Translations under genes and position numbers: made by a program
In this document: piece by piece, positions 1 through 6,926 of the stretch
Layout of the letters: each line of letters starts with the position of its first letter
Numbering within the stretch: the first letter of the stretch is position 1
Source: CAVQBP01 sp964448105
Lineage (GTDB): Bacteria; Bacteroidota; Ignavibacteria; Ignavibacteriales; Ignavibacteriaceae
Assembly (NCBI GenBank): GCA_964448105.1
Contig: CAYUVK010000082.1
Location: forward strand, 1 to 22,876
DNA length: 22,876 nucleotides
Direction of reading: 5' to 3'
Notes under the pieces: model-generated
Told to the model about the DNA's origin: nothing
Databases searched by the model: none
What the model saw: the letters and a program-made list of their open reading frames with translations, nothing else

Positions 1-76
1 TAATTAAGTAAAATAAACACTTTTTTATATAAAATTTCATTTATAGTATAACCTTGATTCACCTCAAAGCCTTATT

Positions 77-140
77 TTATGAGTTGAATATTTAGGAATA
101 ATATTTCATTTTGATTCTTATAAAAAATAATAACTCATAA
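77..140 (+). repeat. 9-bp inverted repeat in the leader of the M1 peptidase gene
   Basis: TTATGAGTT at 77-85 is matched perfectly by AACTCATAA at 132-140, which ends one base before the ATG at 142. The arms are 46 nt apart. If paired in the mRNA they would close a long loop directly next to the start codon, where no Shine-Dalgarno sequence is visible. A role in translation or as a protein site is only inference; AT-rich DNA gives such repeats by chance. Confidence 0.35.
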
Positions 141-141
141 C

Positions 142-2124
142 ATGTCTCTTTTCAAAGTTTCAGTTTTTTTCTTCCTGTTTAGTGTTTTAGCTTTTTCACA
201 AAATATAGGGAAAGAAGGAAAAGAAGATTTTTCAAAAGTAAATGCTCTCTTAAAAGTAAATTATCCCGGTGATTCTACAATTGATGTAAAATATTACAAA
301 TTAGATCTTAAGGTTACTTATAACCCGGATTATTTGTCAGGTTCTGTGACAATAAAAGCTGCGCCTTCACATAATTCCTTAAACTCTTTCTTTTTGGATT
401 TGCAGGATCCGATGAAAGTCGATTCAATTTTATCTTATAACCAAAAAGTACAGTTTACTCATGCCAATGCAAAATTAAATATCACACTTGATAAAACTTA
501 TAATCCTAATGAAGAATTTGAAGTAACAATATTTTATCAAGGTTTGCCGGGTTCAAGCGGGTTTGGAAGTTTCGAGTTTGAAACCCATGGAAATAATGAA
601 CCTGTAATTTGGACTTTAAGTGAGCCTTACGGCGCAAGCGATTGGTTCCCGGTGAAAGATACTCCCGCCGACAAAGCCGATTCTTCCGATGTTTGGATTA
701 CGGTGCCTAATAATCTCTATGCCGTATCCAACGGCGACCTGGTTAGAATTATTAAAAATGGCGATGGTACATCAACTTATAAATGGACTAACAAATATCC
801 TATTGCTCAATATTTAATTTCCATGGCAATTTCAGATTACACTATATACAAAAATTATTTCAAATACAGCGAAAATGATTCGATGCCCGTTATCAATTAT
901 ATTTTCCCGGAAAACCTTGCCGGTTATAAAGATAATCTTGATAAAGTCCCCAACATGCTTCGAATAATGTCAAATTATTTCGATCTGTATCCTTTTATAA
1001 AAGAAAAATACGGCAATGCGGAAATGGGATGGAAAGGCGGGGGAGGAATGGAACATCAAACCGTTTCTTCAATGAGTAATTTTTCCGAAACTGTTATAGT
1101 TCATGAATTAGTGCATCAATGGTTCGGTGATAAGATAACATGCAGGGATTGGCAGGATATCTGGCTTAATGAAGGGTTTGCTACTTTTGGTGAAATGCTT
1201 TATGCTCAAACTGTCTACGGAGATTCTGCATATAATGATTTTGTTTCACTGGAAATGTCAAGGGCAAAAAATGCACAAGGCTCAATTTATGTCCAGGATA
1301 TCAGCTCAATTTCTCAAATTTTCAACGGTAATAGATCTTATTCAAAAGGCGGAATAGTACTGCATATGTTAAGGGGAATTGTAGGTGATTCGGTTTTCTT
1401 TAAAATTATGAAAACTTATTCCGATGATCCGCTGGTTGCGTACGGCACTGCTGTTACTGCAGATTTTCAAAGGGATGCTGAGGCAGTTGCCGGTGAAAAC
1501 CTGGAATATTTTTTTAACGAATGGATTTATGGATCAGGCTATCCAAAATATAAAATTGATTGGAGTTCATCTTCAAAAAACAATAACGAATATGAAATCA
1601 CTGTAAATATCAGTCAAACGGTAAATACCTATCCTTCCTTCTTTACAATGCCGATTCAGATGAAAATTTCTACCATTGAAGGTGATACACTCCTTTCATT
1701 TTTTAATAACCAGCAAAACCAGCAGGTAAAATTTTTAGTAAAAGGAAATCCTACTTTATTAACCATAGATCCCAATAACTGGATATTAAAAGATGCAATT
1801 ACATTTGCAGATAACAACAATAATTCAACTAATCCTATTGCTTTCAAACTAGAGCAAAATCATCCGAATCCTTTCAATCCGTTTAATCCAACTACAACAA
1901 TTGAATATCAGGTCCCTGAGCTTGGTACAGTGTATAATATTCCGGTTAAGCTTGCTGTGTATGATATTCTTGGTAATGAAGTTACAGTTTTAGTAAATGA
2001 AAGACAGCCCCCTGGCAAACATTCAGTAATATTTAATGCGGCTAATCTTGCAAGCGGGGTATATTTCTATAGGTTAACTGCAGGCTCTCTGGTTGTAACC
2101 AAAAAACTCGTTTTGCTGAAATAG
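142..2124 (+). CDS. Secreted M1-family zinc aminopeptidase with T9SS C-terminal sorting domain
   Basis: A 660-residue secreted metallopeptidase that should remove N-terminal residues from peptides outside the cell or at the cell surface. Residues 1-19 form a signal peptide ending ...LAFSQ. The beta-rich N-terminal domain is followed by the substrate-binding loop GGGGMEHQ (299-306, the GxMEN equivalent). The zinc site HELVH (321-325) is followed by E344, the exact HExxH-x18-E spacing of clan MA/M1, and Y400 in YSKGG fits the catalytic tyrosine. The protein lacks the long helical C-terminal domain of classical M1 enzymes (~850 residues). From about residue 568 it carries a T9SS type A sorting domain instead, in which FNP is duplicated (NPFNPFNPTTT). 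No clear Shine-Dalgarno precedes the ATG. The gene appears to stand alone. Confidence 0.92.
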   Translation: MSLFKVSVFFFLFSVLAFSQNIGKEGKEDFSKVNALLKVNYPGDSTIDVKYYKLDLKVTYNPDYLSGSVTIKAAPSHNSLNSFFLDLQDPMKVDSILSYNQKVQFTHANAKLNITLDKTYNPNEEFEVTIFYQGLPGSSGFGSFEFETHGNNEPVIWTLSEPYGASDWFPVKDTPADKADSSDVWITVPNNLYAVSNGDLVRIIKNGDGTSTYKWTNKYPIAQYLISMAISDYTIYKNYFKYSENDSMPVINYIFPENLAGYKDNLDKVPNMLRIMSNYFDLYPFIKEKYGNAEMGWKGGGGMEHQTVSSMSNFSETVIVHELVHQWFGDKITCRDWQDIWLNEGFATFGEMLYAQTVYGDSAYNDFVSLEMSRAKNAQGSIYVQDISSISQIFNGNRSYSKGGIVLHMLRGIVGDSVFFKIMKTYSDDPLVAYGTAVTADFQRDAEAVAGENLEYFFNEWIYGSGYPKYKIDWSSSSKNNNEYEITVNISQTVNTYPSFFTMPIQMKISTIEGDTLLSFFNNQQNQQVKFLVKGNPTLLTIDPNNWILKDAITFADNNNNSTNPIAFKLEQNHPNPFNPFNPTTTIEYQVPELGTVYNIPVKLAVYDILGNEVTVLVNERQPPGKHSVIFNAANLASGVYFYRLTAGSLVVTKKLVLLK

Positions 2125-2332
2125 CTTAGAATATATTCCTGATCTATAATATGATATATTGTATAGGGTTGATTTTATTATGAATACATCTATACCATTA
2201 TGCCTTCTATTATTTAAGATTTCTACCTTTTGCGTCCCAAAAGCTGTGTAATACAAATCAATAATACTTACCGGTTCATTTTTGTTTAATAGTTCATCTT
2301 GACAAGTAGATTAATATTTTTTAATTTTCCGT

Positions 2333-2367
2333 TTGCCACTGCTCCTGAAGCTGTGGCAATTTTTTTT
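2333..2367 (+). terminator. Intrinsic terminator or attenuator just upstream of greA
   Basis: TTGCCAC (2333-2339) pairs with GTGGCAA (2353-2359). Inside it GCT pairs with AGC across one T-T mismatch, leaving a 5-nt loop. The 3' arm runs straight into eight T residues (2360-2367). This is a textbook rho-independent terminator on the + strand; there is no T-run on the other side. It lies about 208 nt after the M1 peptidase stop and only 25 nt before the greA ATG, so it either ends the upstream transcript or attenuates greA. Confidence 0.75.
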
Positions 2368-2392
2368 GTCAAAAACAATATGAGTTTATAAT

Positions 2393-2869
2393 ATGACTGA
2401 AGCCAACTTTGTTTATTTAACCAAAGAACGATTAGTCGAACTTGAAAAAGAACTTCAAGATTTAAAAACAAACGGCAGAAAAGAAATTGCTGCAAAGATT
2501 GCAGAAGCCCGTGCCCATGGTGACCTTTCAGAGAATGCAGAATACGACGCTGCAAAAGAAGAGCAGGGTTTGTTCGAACTAAAAATTAGTAAGCTGGAAA
2601 ATATTCTCTCCAGGGTAAGGATAATCGAACCTTCACAATTTGATGAAGGTAAAGTGCATATTTTATCTAAAGTTAAAATAAAAAATTTAAAAACTCAGAA
2701 AATTTTTAATTATACATTGGTTTCTCCGGAGGAAGCTGATTTTCAGGCGGGGAAGATTTCAATTACATCTCCAGTTGGGCAAGGATTGTTAGGGGCTCAA
2801 AATGGTGAGAAGGTTAATGTAAAAGCACCGGCTGGTCTATTGGAATTTGAAATTCTATCTATTGAATAA
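2393..2869 (+). CDS. greA: Transcription elongation factor GreA
   Basis: A 158-residue cytoplasmic protein, the normal length for GreA. It binds the RNA polymerase secondary channel and stimulates cleavage of backtracked transcripts. The N-terminal coiled-coil (about 5-78) starts with the typical VYLTKERLVELEKEL. Its acidic tip reads AHGDLSENAEYDAAKEEQ, and D44 and E47 match the catalytic acidic pair of E. coli GreA (D41/E44) shifted by three. The C-terminal FKBP-like domain (about 82-158) includes the ISITSPVGQGLLG segment. No Shine-Dalgarno is visible before the ATG. A strong terminator-like hairpin ends 25 nt upstream, so transcription must read through it or start very close to the gene. 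It is not clearly in an operon with ribD, which starts 130 nt downstream. Confidence 0.96.
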   Translation: MTEANFVYLTKERLVELEKELQDLKTNGRKEIAAKIAEARAHGDLSENAEYDAAKEEQGLFELKISKLENILSRVRIIEPSQFDEGKVHILSKVKIKNLKTQKIFNYTLVSPEEADFQAGKISITSPVGQGLLGAQNGEKVNVKAPAGLLEFEILSIE

Positions 2870-2999
2870 TTAATTATTAATTCGCTATACTAAAAATTTT
2901 CTTAATTGTTGTGCATTAGGGTGGATAAAATCTGCATTTATGTAATCTGTGAATAAAAATAATTACTGTTTTTTTTCTTATATAGTTAAAGGTTTATTA

Positions 3000-4088
3000 T
3001 TGTCTGACGAATCTTATATAAAACTTGCTATAGAAATTGCAAAAAAAGGAAGCGGAGCGGTAAGCCCCAACCCGATGGTTGGGTGTGTAATTGTAAAAAG
3101 TGATAGAATTATTTCTGCCGGGTATCATGAAAAGTTTGGTGAAAATCATGCGGAAATAAATGCTATCGAAAAAGCCCGGGAAAACCTTGAAGGTGCAACT
3201 CTTTATACAAATTTGGAACCTTGCAGTCATTTTGGTAAAACTCCGCCGTGTGTTAACAAGATAATTGAAAAAAGAATTAAAAGGGTTGTGATTGGTACAA
3301 ATGATATGAATCCTTTGGTGAGCGGAAGCGGAATAAGAAAATTAAAATCTGCCGGCATAGATGTTAAAGTTGGTGTCCTGGAAAATGAATGTATTGAACT
3401 TAACAGGTTTTTTTTCAAATATATTACAGAAAAAATTCCTTATGTTACTTTAAAAGCTGCACAAACTTTAGATGGAAAAATTGCGGATAAATCAGGTGAT
3501 TCAAAATGGATTTCTTCTCTTGATTCGAGAAAATATGTTCATAAGCTTAGGGCAAATTATGATGCAGTCCTGGTTGGCTACGGTACGGTATTAAAAGATG
3601 ATCCCAAATTAACTGTTAGACTGGCTGAAGGCAGGAATCCCCGTAGGATAATTCTTGATTCAAACCTGGATTTAAATAATAAGTTCAAGCTTCTGGTAAA
3701 TAATAAAGACGGTAAGCTTATAATTTTAACTTCTAAAAGAAATATTGAGAAAAAAGGAAAGATAAAAAAAATATTATCGCATAAAGCAGAAATTATTTTT
3801 GTTAAAGAAGATGCGAACGGGAAATTGAATCTAAAGAGCGCTCTTAAAGAATTAGCAAAAGTTAATATCTCATCTATCCTTGTGGAAGGCGGAAGGGAAG
3901 TATTTACTTCCTTTATTAAAAAGAATTTATATGATGATATAATGCTTTTTCTGACTCCCAAATTAATCGGCTGTGGCGTTTCTTTACTTGGTAATATAAA
4001 TAAACAGAATATAAAAAGCGCCCTAAAGCTCCGTGTAAGAAACACTGAAAAAATTGGAGATGATTTTTTAATTGAGCTTATTAAATAA
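3000..4088 (+). CDS. ribD: Bifunctional riboflavin biosynthesis protein RibD (deaminase/reductase)
   Basis: RibD carries out the second and third steps of riboflavin synthesis: deamination of the pyrimidine from GTP cyclohydrolase II, then NADPH-dependent reduction of its ribose. The N-terminal deaminase has the zinc ligands H50 (in HAE), C75 and C84 (in EPCSHFGKTPPC). The reductase domain (about 145-360) has VTLKAAQTLDGKIADKSG and ILVEGGREV. I prefer the TTG at 3000 over an in-frame GTG at 2949. AAAGG lies about 7 nt upstream of it, and this start gives H50/C75/C84, the numbers I recall for E. coli RibD; the GTG would add 17 residues without resemblance to the family. ribE follows after 124 nt, so the two are likely co-transcribed. 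No FMN riboswitch was recognised upstream. Confidence 0.93.
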   Translation: MSDESYIKLAIEIAKKGSGAVSPNPMVGCVIVKSDRIISAGYHEKFGENHAEINAIEKARENLEGATLYTNLEPCSHFGKTPPCVNKIIEKRIKRVVIGTNDMNPLVSGSGIRKLKSAGIDVKVGVLENECIELNRFFFKYITEKIPYVTLKAAQTLDGKIADKSGDSKWISSLDSRKYVHKLRANYDAVLVGYGTVLKDDPKLTVRLAEGRNPRRIILDSNLDLNNKFKLLVNNKDGKLIILTSKRNIEKKGKIKKILSHKAEIIFVKEDANGKLNLKSALKELAKVNISSILVEGGREVFTSFIKKNLYDDIMLFLTPKLIGCGVSLLGNINKQNIKSALKLRVRNTEKIGDDFLIELIK

Positions 4089-4091
4089 CGG

Positions 4092-4122
4092 GATGCTGGA
4101 TACTTGATTCTTGATGCTGGAT
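4092..4122. repeat. Direct repeat GATGCTGGAT, 21-nt period, between ribD and ribE
   Basis: GATGCTGGAT occurs at 4092-4101 and 4113-4122, exactly 21 nt apart, immediately after the ribD stop. Another pair with the same 21-nt period but different sequence follows ribE. These may be degenerate copies of a dispersed intergenic repeat; the number of genomic copies cannot be judged here. Confidence 0.5.
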
Positions 4123-4212
4123 TGAAGAGATTGAAACAGAGAGAATCAAAAATCCAGTTTTTCAAAAAAAATTTTGATTTAAACAATTCTTAAAAACTAA
4201 AGAGTACAAATA

Positions 4213-4812
4213 ATGTTTACAGGATTAGTTGAAGAAATAGGAAATATTTCAGAAAAAATTAAAACCGGTGATGGCTTTCGTTTTAAAATAACTGCAAAAA
4301 AAGTTATTGATGATCTTAAAATCGGGAGCAGCATTGCCGTTAACGGGTGCTGTTTAACCGTTGTTGAAAAAGATGGAAACTCATTTGCTGTTGATACTAT
4401 TGAAGAAACATTAAAAAAGACAAATCTTGGTAAAATAAATATTGATGATAAAGTAAATCTTGAACGTCCATTAAAAGCCGATGAAAGACTTGGGGGACAT
4501 TTTGTTTTGGGACATATTGATACGATCGGGATTGTTGAAGAAATTCAGGAATTATCCAATAGCCATTTTCTTAAAATTTCTTTTCCTTCTGAATTTGCTA
4601 AATATTTAATTTACGTAGGATCTGTTTCAATTGACGGAACTAGCATGACGGTTGCTCAATTAAAAGGGAATAGTTTTTCAGTCGGGATAATCCCGCATAC
4701 CTGGAAAGAAACTATTTTTTCAAACAAGAAAATTGGAGATTCTGTTAACCTTGAATTTGATGTTCTAGGTAAGTATGTGGAAAGAATTATGGAAGGTAAG
4801 CAGGATGCATAG
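4213..4812 (+). CDS. ribE: Riboflavin synthase, alpha subunit
   Basis: A 199-residue cytoplasmic enzyme that dismutates two molecules of 6,7-dimethyl-8-ribityllumazine into riboflavin and the pyrimidine precursor. It begins with the diagnostic MFTGLVEEIG and contains two lumazine-binding domains. The first covers about 1-90 with GSSIAVNGCCLTVV. The second covers about 98-187 with GGHFVLGHIDTIG, the parallel GSVSIDGTSMTV and the terminal NLEFDVLGKYVER. Length and motifs are normal. It sits 124 nt after ribD; GTP cyclohydrolase/RibB and RibH are not in this window. A weak purine-rich stretch (AAAGAG) precedes the ATG. The intergenic DNA contains an 8-bp inverted repeat, AATCAAAA (4144-4151) / TTTTGATT (4172-4179), of unknown meaning. 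Confidence 0.96.
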   Translation: MFTGLVEEIGNISEKIKTGDGFRFKITAKKVIDDLKIGSSIAVNGCCLTVVEKDGNSFAVDTIEETLKKTNLGKINIDDKVNLERPLKADERLGGHFVLGHIDTIGIVEEIQELSNSHFLKISFPSEFAKYLIYVGSVSIDGTSMTVAQLKGNSFSVGIIPHTWKETIFSNKKIGDSVNLEFDVLGKYVERIMEGKQDA

Positions 4813-4848
4813 ATGGAAAATGGAAAATGCTTGATGGAAAATGGAAAA
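4812..4848. repeat. Direct repeat of a 16-mer (GATGGAAAATGGAAAA), 21-nt period, after ribE
   Basis: GATGGAAAATGGAAAA occurs at 4812-4827 and again at 4833-4848, spaced 21 nt. The first copy begins on the last base of the ribE stop codon. The unit is itself built from ATGGAAA repeats. The pattern matches simple intergenic repeats rather than coding DNA, and the 21-nt spacing equals that of the repeat upstream of ribE. Confidence 0.6.
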
Positions 4849-4873
4849 CGTAAAGTAAGTTTTAGTTTTTTTG

Positions 4874-4922
4874 CGAAGCCTAATCATCAGTTATGCATTC
4901 ATGCAATTATGCTTCGGTTTTT
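4874..4922 (+). terminator. Possible terminator after ribE
   Basis: CGAAGC (4874-4879) pairs with GCTTCG (4911-4916), followed by G and five T residues. The enclosed 31 nt contain a smaller hairpin, TGCA-TTCA-TGCA. The outer stem is only 6 bp and the loop is long, so this is weaker than the hairpins before greA and before the GH35 gene. Its place between ribE and tilS suits an end to the riboflavin transcript. Confidence 0.45.
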
Positions 4923-4971
4923 ATATTAAAATATAAATAGTATATCTCAATCAAATTGGTATAAATATTTT

Positions 4972-6366
4972 TTGATTAATAATATTGAGCAGAAGGTCAT
5001 TAAGTTTATTGATGAGAAGAATCTCATAGAAAAAAATGACAGGGTTTTAATTGCTTTGAGCGGCGGGCCCGATTCGGTTTTCTTAATTCATCTCTTAAAC
5101 AAATTCAAAAAAAGATTTAAAATTGAATTGGGTGCTCTGCATGTAAATCATCAATTAAGAGGAAATGCAGCGGATGAGGATGAAGAATTCTGCAGGAAAA
5201 TTTGTAAAAATTTTAATATTGAATATTTCTCTTTTAAAAAGAATGTAAAATCCTTTGCATCTGAAAGAAAAATTTCTTTGGAAGAAGCCGGAAGGGAAAT
5301 AAGATACTCTGTGCTAAAAAGTACCGCATTAAAGAATAATTATAATAAAATTGCTACGGCACATAATTCCAACGATAATGCAGAGACTGTTCTGCTGAAT
5401 CTTATTAAAGGAACCGGCATCAAAGGAATTTCAGGTATTTCGTTAAAAAGAGAAAACATTATTCGACCTGTAATTAAACTGACAAAAGATGAAATACTGG
5501 ATTATCTCCATCGGAATAAATTAAACTACAGAATTGATGAAACGAATCTCAGCAGCGATTATGAGCGTAACTTTTTGCGTAATGAAATTATTCCTCTTAT
5601 AAAGAAAAGATTAAATCCTTCGTTTGAAGATTCTTTGTTCAATTCATCTGAAGTATTTAAAAAAATTTCTTTAGTAATTGATAAAGAAATAAATCCGTTC
5701 TTTGATACGGTTAAATTTGATAAGAAAGAAAAAATTCTAAAAATATTTCCTGGTAAATTAAATAATTTGGATAATGAATATTGGGGGGATTTTTTAAAAG
5801 AAGCCGTCAAACGAAACTTTTTCATTCAGCTGTCGTTTAATGATGTTAAACATTTGATTTTATTGTTTAATTCAAAAACCGGCAAAAGAATTAATCTTGC
5901 GGAAAATCTTTCTGCTCTAAAAGAAAGGGACGAAATCCTTATTTTTTTGAATTCCGGAGAGAAATTTTTTCCCTTTGATAAAAAAATAGGTGTGAATTCT
6001 GAAGTTAAAATTAATGGGAAGAAATTTTATATAAACAGCGTTCCCAGAAAAAAAGTAAAAATCTCAGGTGATCGGAATATTGAATATATATCAGGCGATG
6101 GGTGCGGGAAAAATTTTAATTTAAGAACATGGAAAGAAGGTGACAGGTTTTTTCCTATTGGATTTAAAAATCTGCCGGAGGGTAAATTCGGTTCAAAAAA
6201 AATTTCTGATTTTCTAAATGAACAGAAAATCCCTTCCATCCTTAAGAAAAAACAATTAGTTTTAACAACCCAAAATAAAATCGTTTGGGTTTTAGGTCTG
6301 AGACTAGATAACAGATTCAAATTAACAGAACAAACAAAAAAAATTTACCGCTTATGCCTGAAGTAA
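4972..6366 (+). CDS. tilS: tRNA(Ile)-lysidine synthetase TilS
   Basis: TilS attaches lysine to C34 of the CAU-anticodon tRNA-Ile using ATP, so that AUA is read as isoleucine. The PP-loop SGGPDS at residues 30-35 lies in the usual context (VLIALSGGPDSVFLIHLL). It is followed by LHVNHQLRG, ATAHNSNDNAETVLLNLIKGTGIKGISGI and IIRPVIKLTKDEILDYL, all typical of the N-terminal catalytic domain. Residues ~370-464 form the TilS C-terminal domain (NLRTWKEGDRFFPIGF...KKISDFLNEQKIP). Total length of 464 is normal. The start is a TTG without a clear Shine-Dalgarno; it gives the expected ~29 residues before the PP-loop. A 7-bp inverted repeat (4949-4955/4971-4977) overlaps this start. The 3' end overlaps hpt by 13 nt, and tilS-hpt-ftsH is a gene order conserved in many bacteria. 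Confidence 0.93.
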   Translation: MINNIEQKVIKFIDEKNLIEKNDRVLIALSGGPDSVFLIHLLNKFKKRFKIELGALHVNHQLRGNAADEDEEFCRKICKNFNIEYFSFKKNVKSFASERKISLEEAGREIRYSVLKSTALKNNYNKIATAHNSNDNAETVLLNLIKGTGIKGISGISLKRENIIRPVIKLTKDEILDYLHRNKLNYRIDETNLSSDYERNFLRNEIIPLIKKRLNPSFEDSLFNSSEVFKKISLVIDKEINPFFDTVKFDKKEKILKIFPGKLNNLDNEYWGDFLKEAVKRNFFIQLSFNDVKHLILLFNSKTGKRINLAENLSALKERDEILIFLNSGEKFFPFDKKIGVNSEVKINGKKFYINSVPRKKVKISGDRNIEYISGDGCGKNFNLRTWKEGDRFFPIGFKNLPEGKFGSKKISDFLNEQKIPSILKKKQLVLTTQNKIVWVLGLRLDNRFKLTEQTKKIYRLCLK

Positions 6367-6908
6367 AAGAAGATAAAATAATAATTAATGGTGAAAGTTT
6401 TATTCCGCTTTTAACCGAGGATGTAATTCAAAAAAAAATAAAAGAATTAGGTGAACAAATTTCTGCAGATTATGCAGGGAAAGTTCCTGTTTTAATTGGA
6501 GTTTTAAACGGTTCGTTTTTGTTTCTTTCCGACCTAATAAGAAATGTAAATATTGACTGTGAGATAGATTTCTTTAAATTATCAAGTTATGGCGATGAAA
6601 AGATTTCTTCCGGAAAAGTTACTTTAATTAAAGAACTTAACTGTGATATAAAAGGAAGAGATATAATAATTGTTGAGGATATTGTAGATTCCGGCTTATC
6701 AATTAAATTTATTGAAGAACTAATTTTGAAAGAAAATCCGGCTACCTGGAAGGTTGCTTCACTGCTGGTTAAGCCAAATAGCATTAGATATAATGTGAAA
6801 ATTGATTATATTGGGTTTGATATTCCCAGCAAATTTGTAGTTGGATACGGACTGGATTACGCACAAAAGTACAGAAATTTAAGATCAATTTATGTTTTAA
6901 ATGAATAA
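6354..6908 (+). CDS. hpt: Hypoxanthine phosphoribosyltransferase
   Basis: A 184-residue purine-salvage enzyme making IMP (and usually GMP) from the base and PRPP in the cytoplasm. The PRPP-binding loop VEDIVDSG is at 107-114, preceded by the hydrophobic strand DIIIV. The N-terminal segment has PVLIGVLNGSFLFLSDLIRNV, and the C-terminal segment KIDYIGFDIPSKFVVGYGLDY is diagnostic of this family. The ATG lies inside the end of tilS (13-nt overlap), which suggests translational coupling because no separate Shine-Dalgarno is visible. ftsH follows after 18 nt, so the three genes very likely share one transcript. Confidence 0.95.
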   Translation: MPEVKEDKIIINGESFIPLLTEDVIQKKIKELGEQISADYAGKVPVLIGVLNGSFLFLSDLIRNVNIDCEIDFFKLSSYGDEKISSGKVTLIKELNCDIKGRDIIIVEDIVDSGLSIKFIEELILKENPATWKVASLLVKPNSIRYNVKIDYIGFDIPSKFVVGYGLDYAQKYRNLRSIYVLNE

Positions 6909-6926
6909 CGGAGAATATTAATTATA

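Noticed and set aside
2366..2392. TTGTCA-15 nt-TATAAT directly before the greA ATG, same spacing as the operator promoters
   Set aside because: The -10-like box touches the ATG, so the start site would fall inside the coding region; no alternative GreA start fits the family. It also uses the T-run of the terminator. Judged coincidental.
2949..2999. GTG start that would extend ribD by 17 residues
   Set aside because: The added residues do not resemble the family, and the TTG at 3000 has AAAGG upstream and gives the expected zinc-ligand positions.
3578..4186. 202-codon open frame on the minus strand over ribD
   Set aside because: It is the antisense shadow of a clear RibD reductase domain, with low-complexity F/S/I-rich translation and no recognisable motif.
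2870..4212. FMN riboswitch upstream of ribD or ribE
   Set aside because: Neither 2870-2999 nor 4089-4212 shows the conserved AGGGG and multi-stem RFN pattern.
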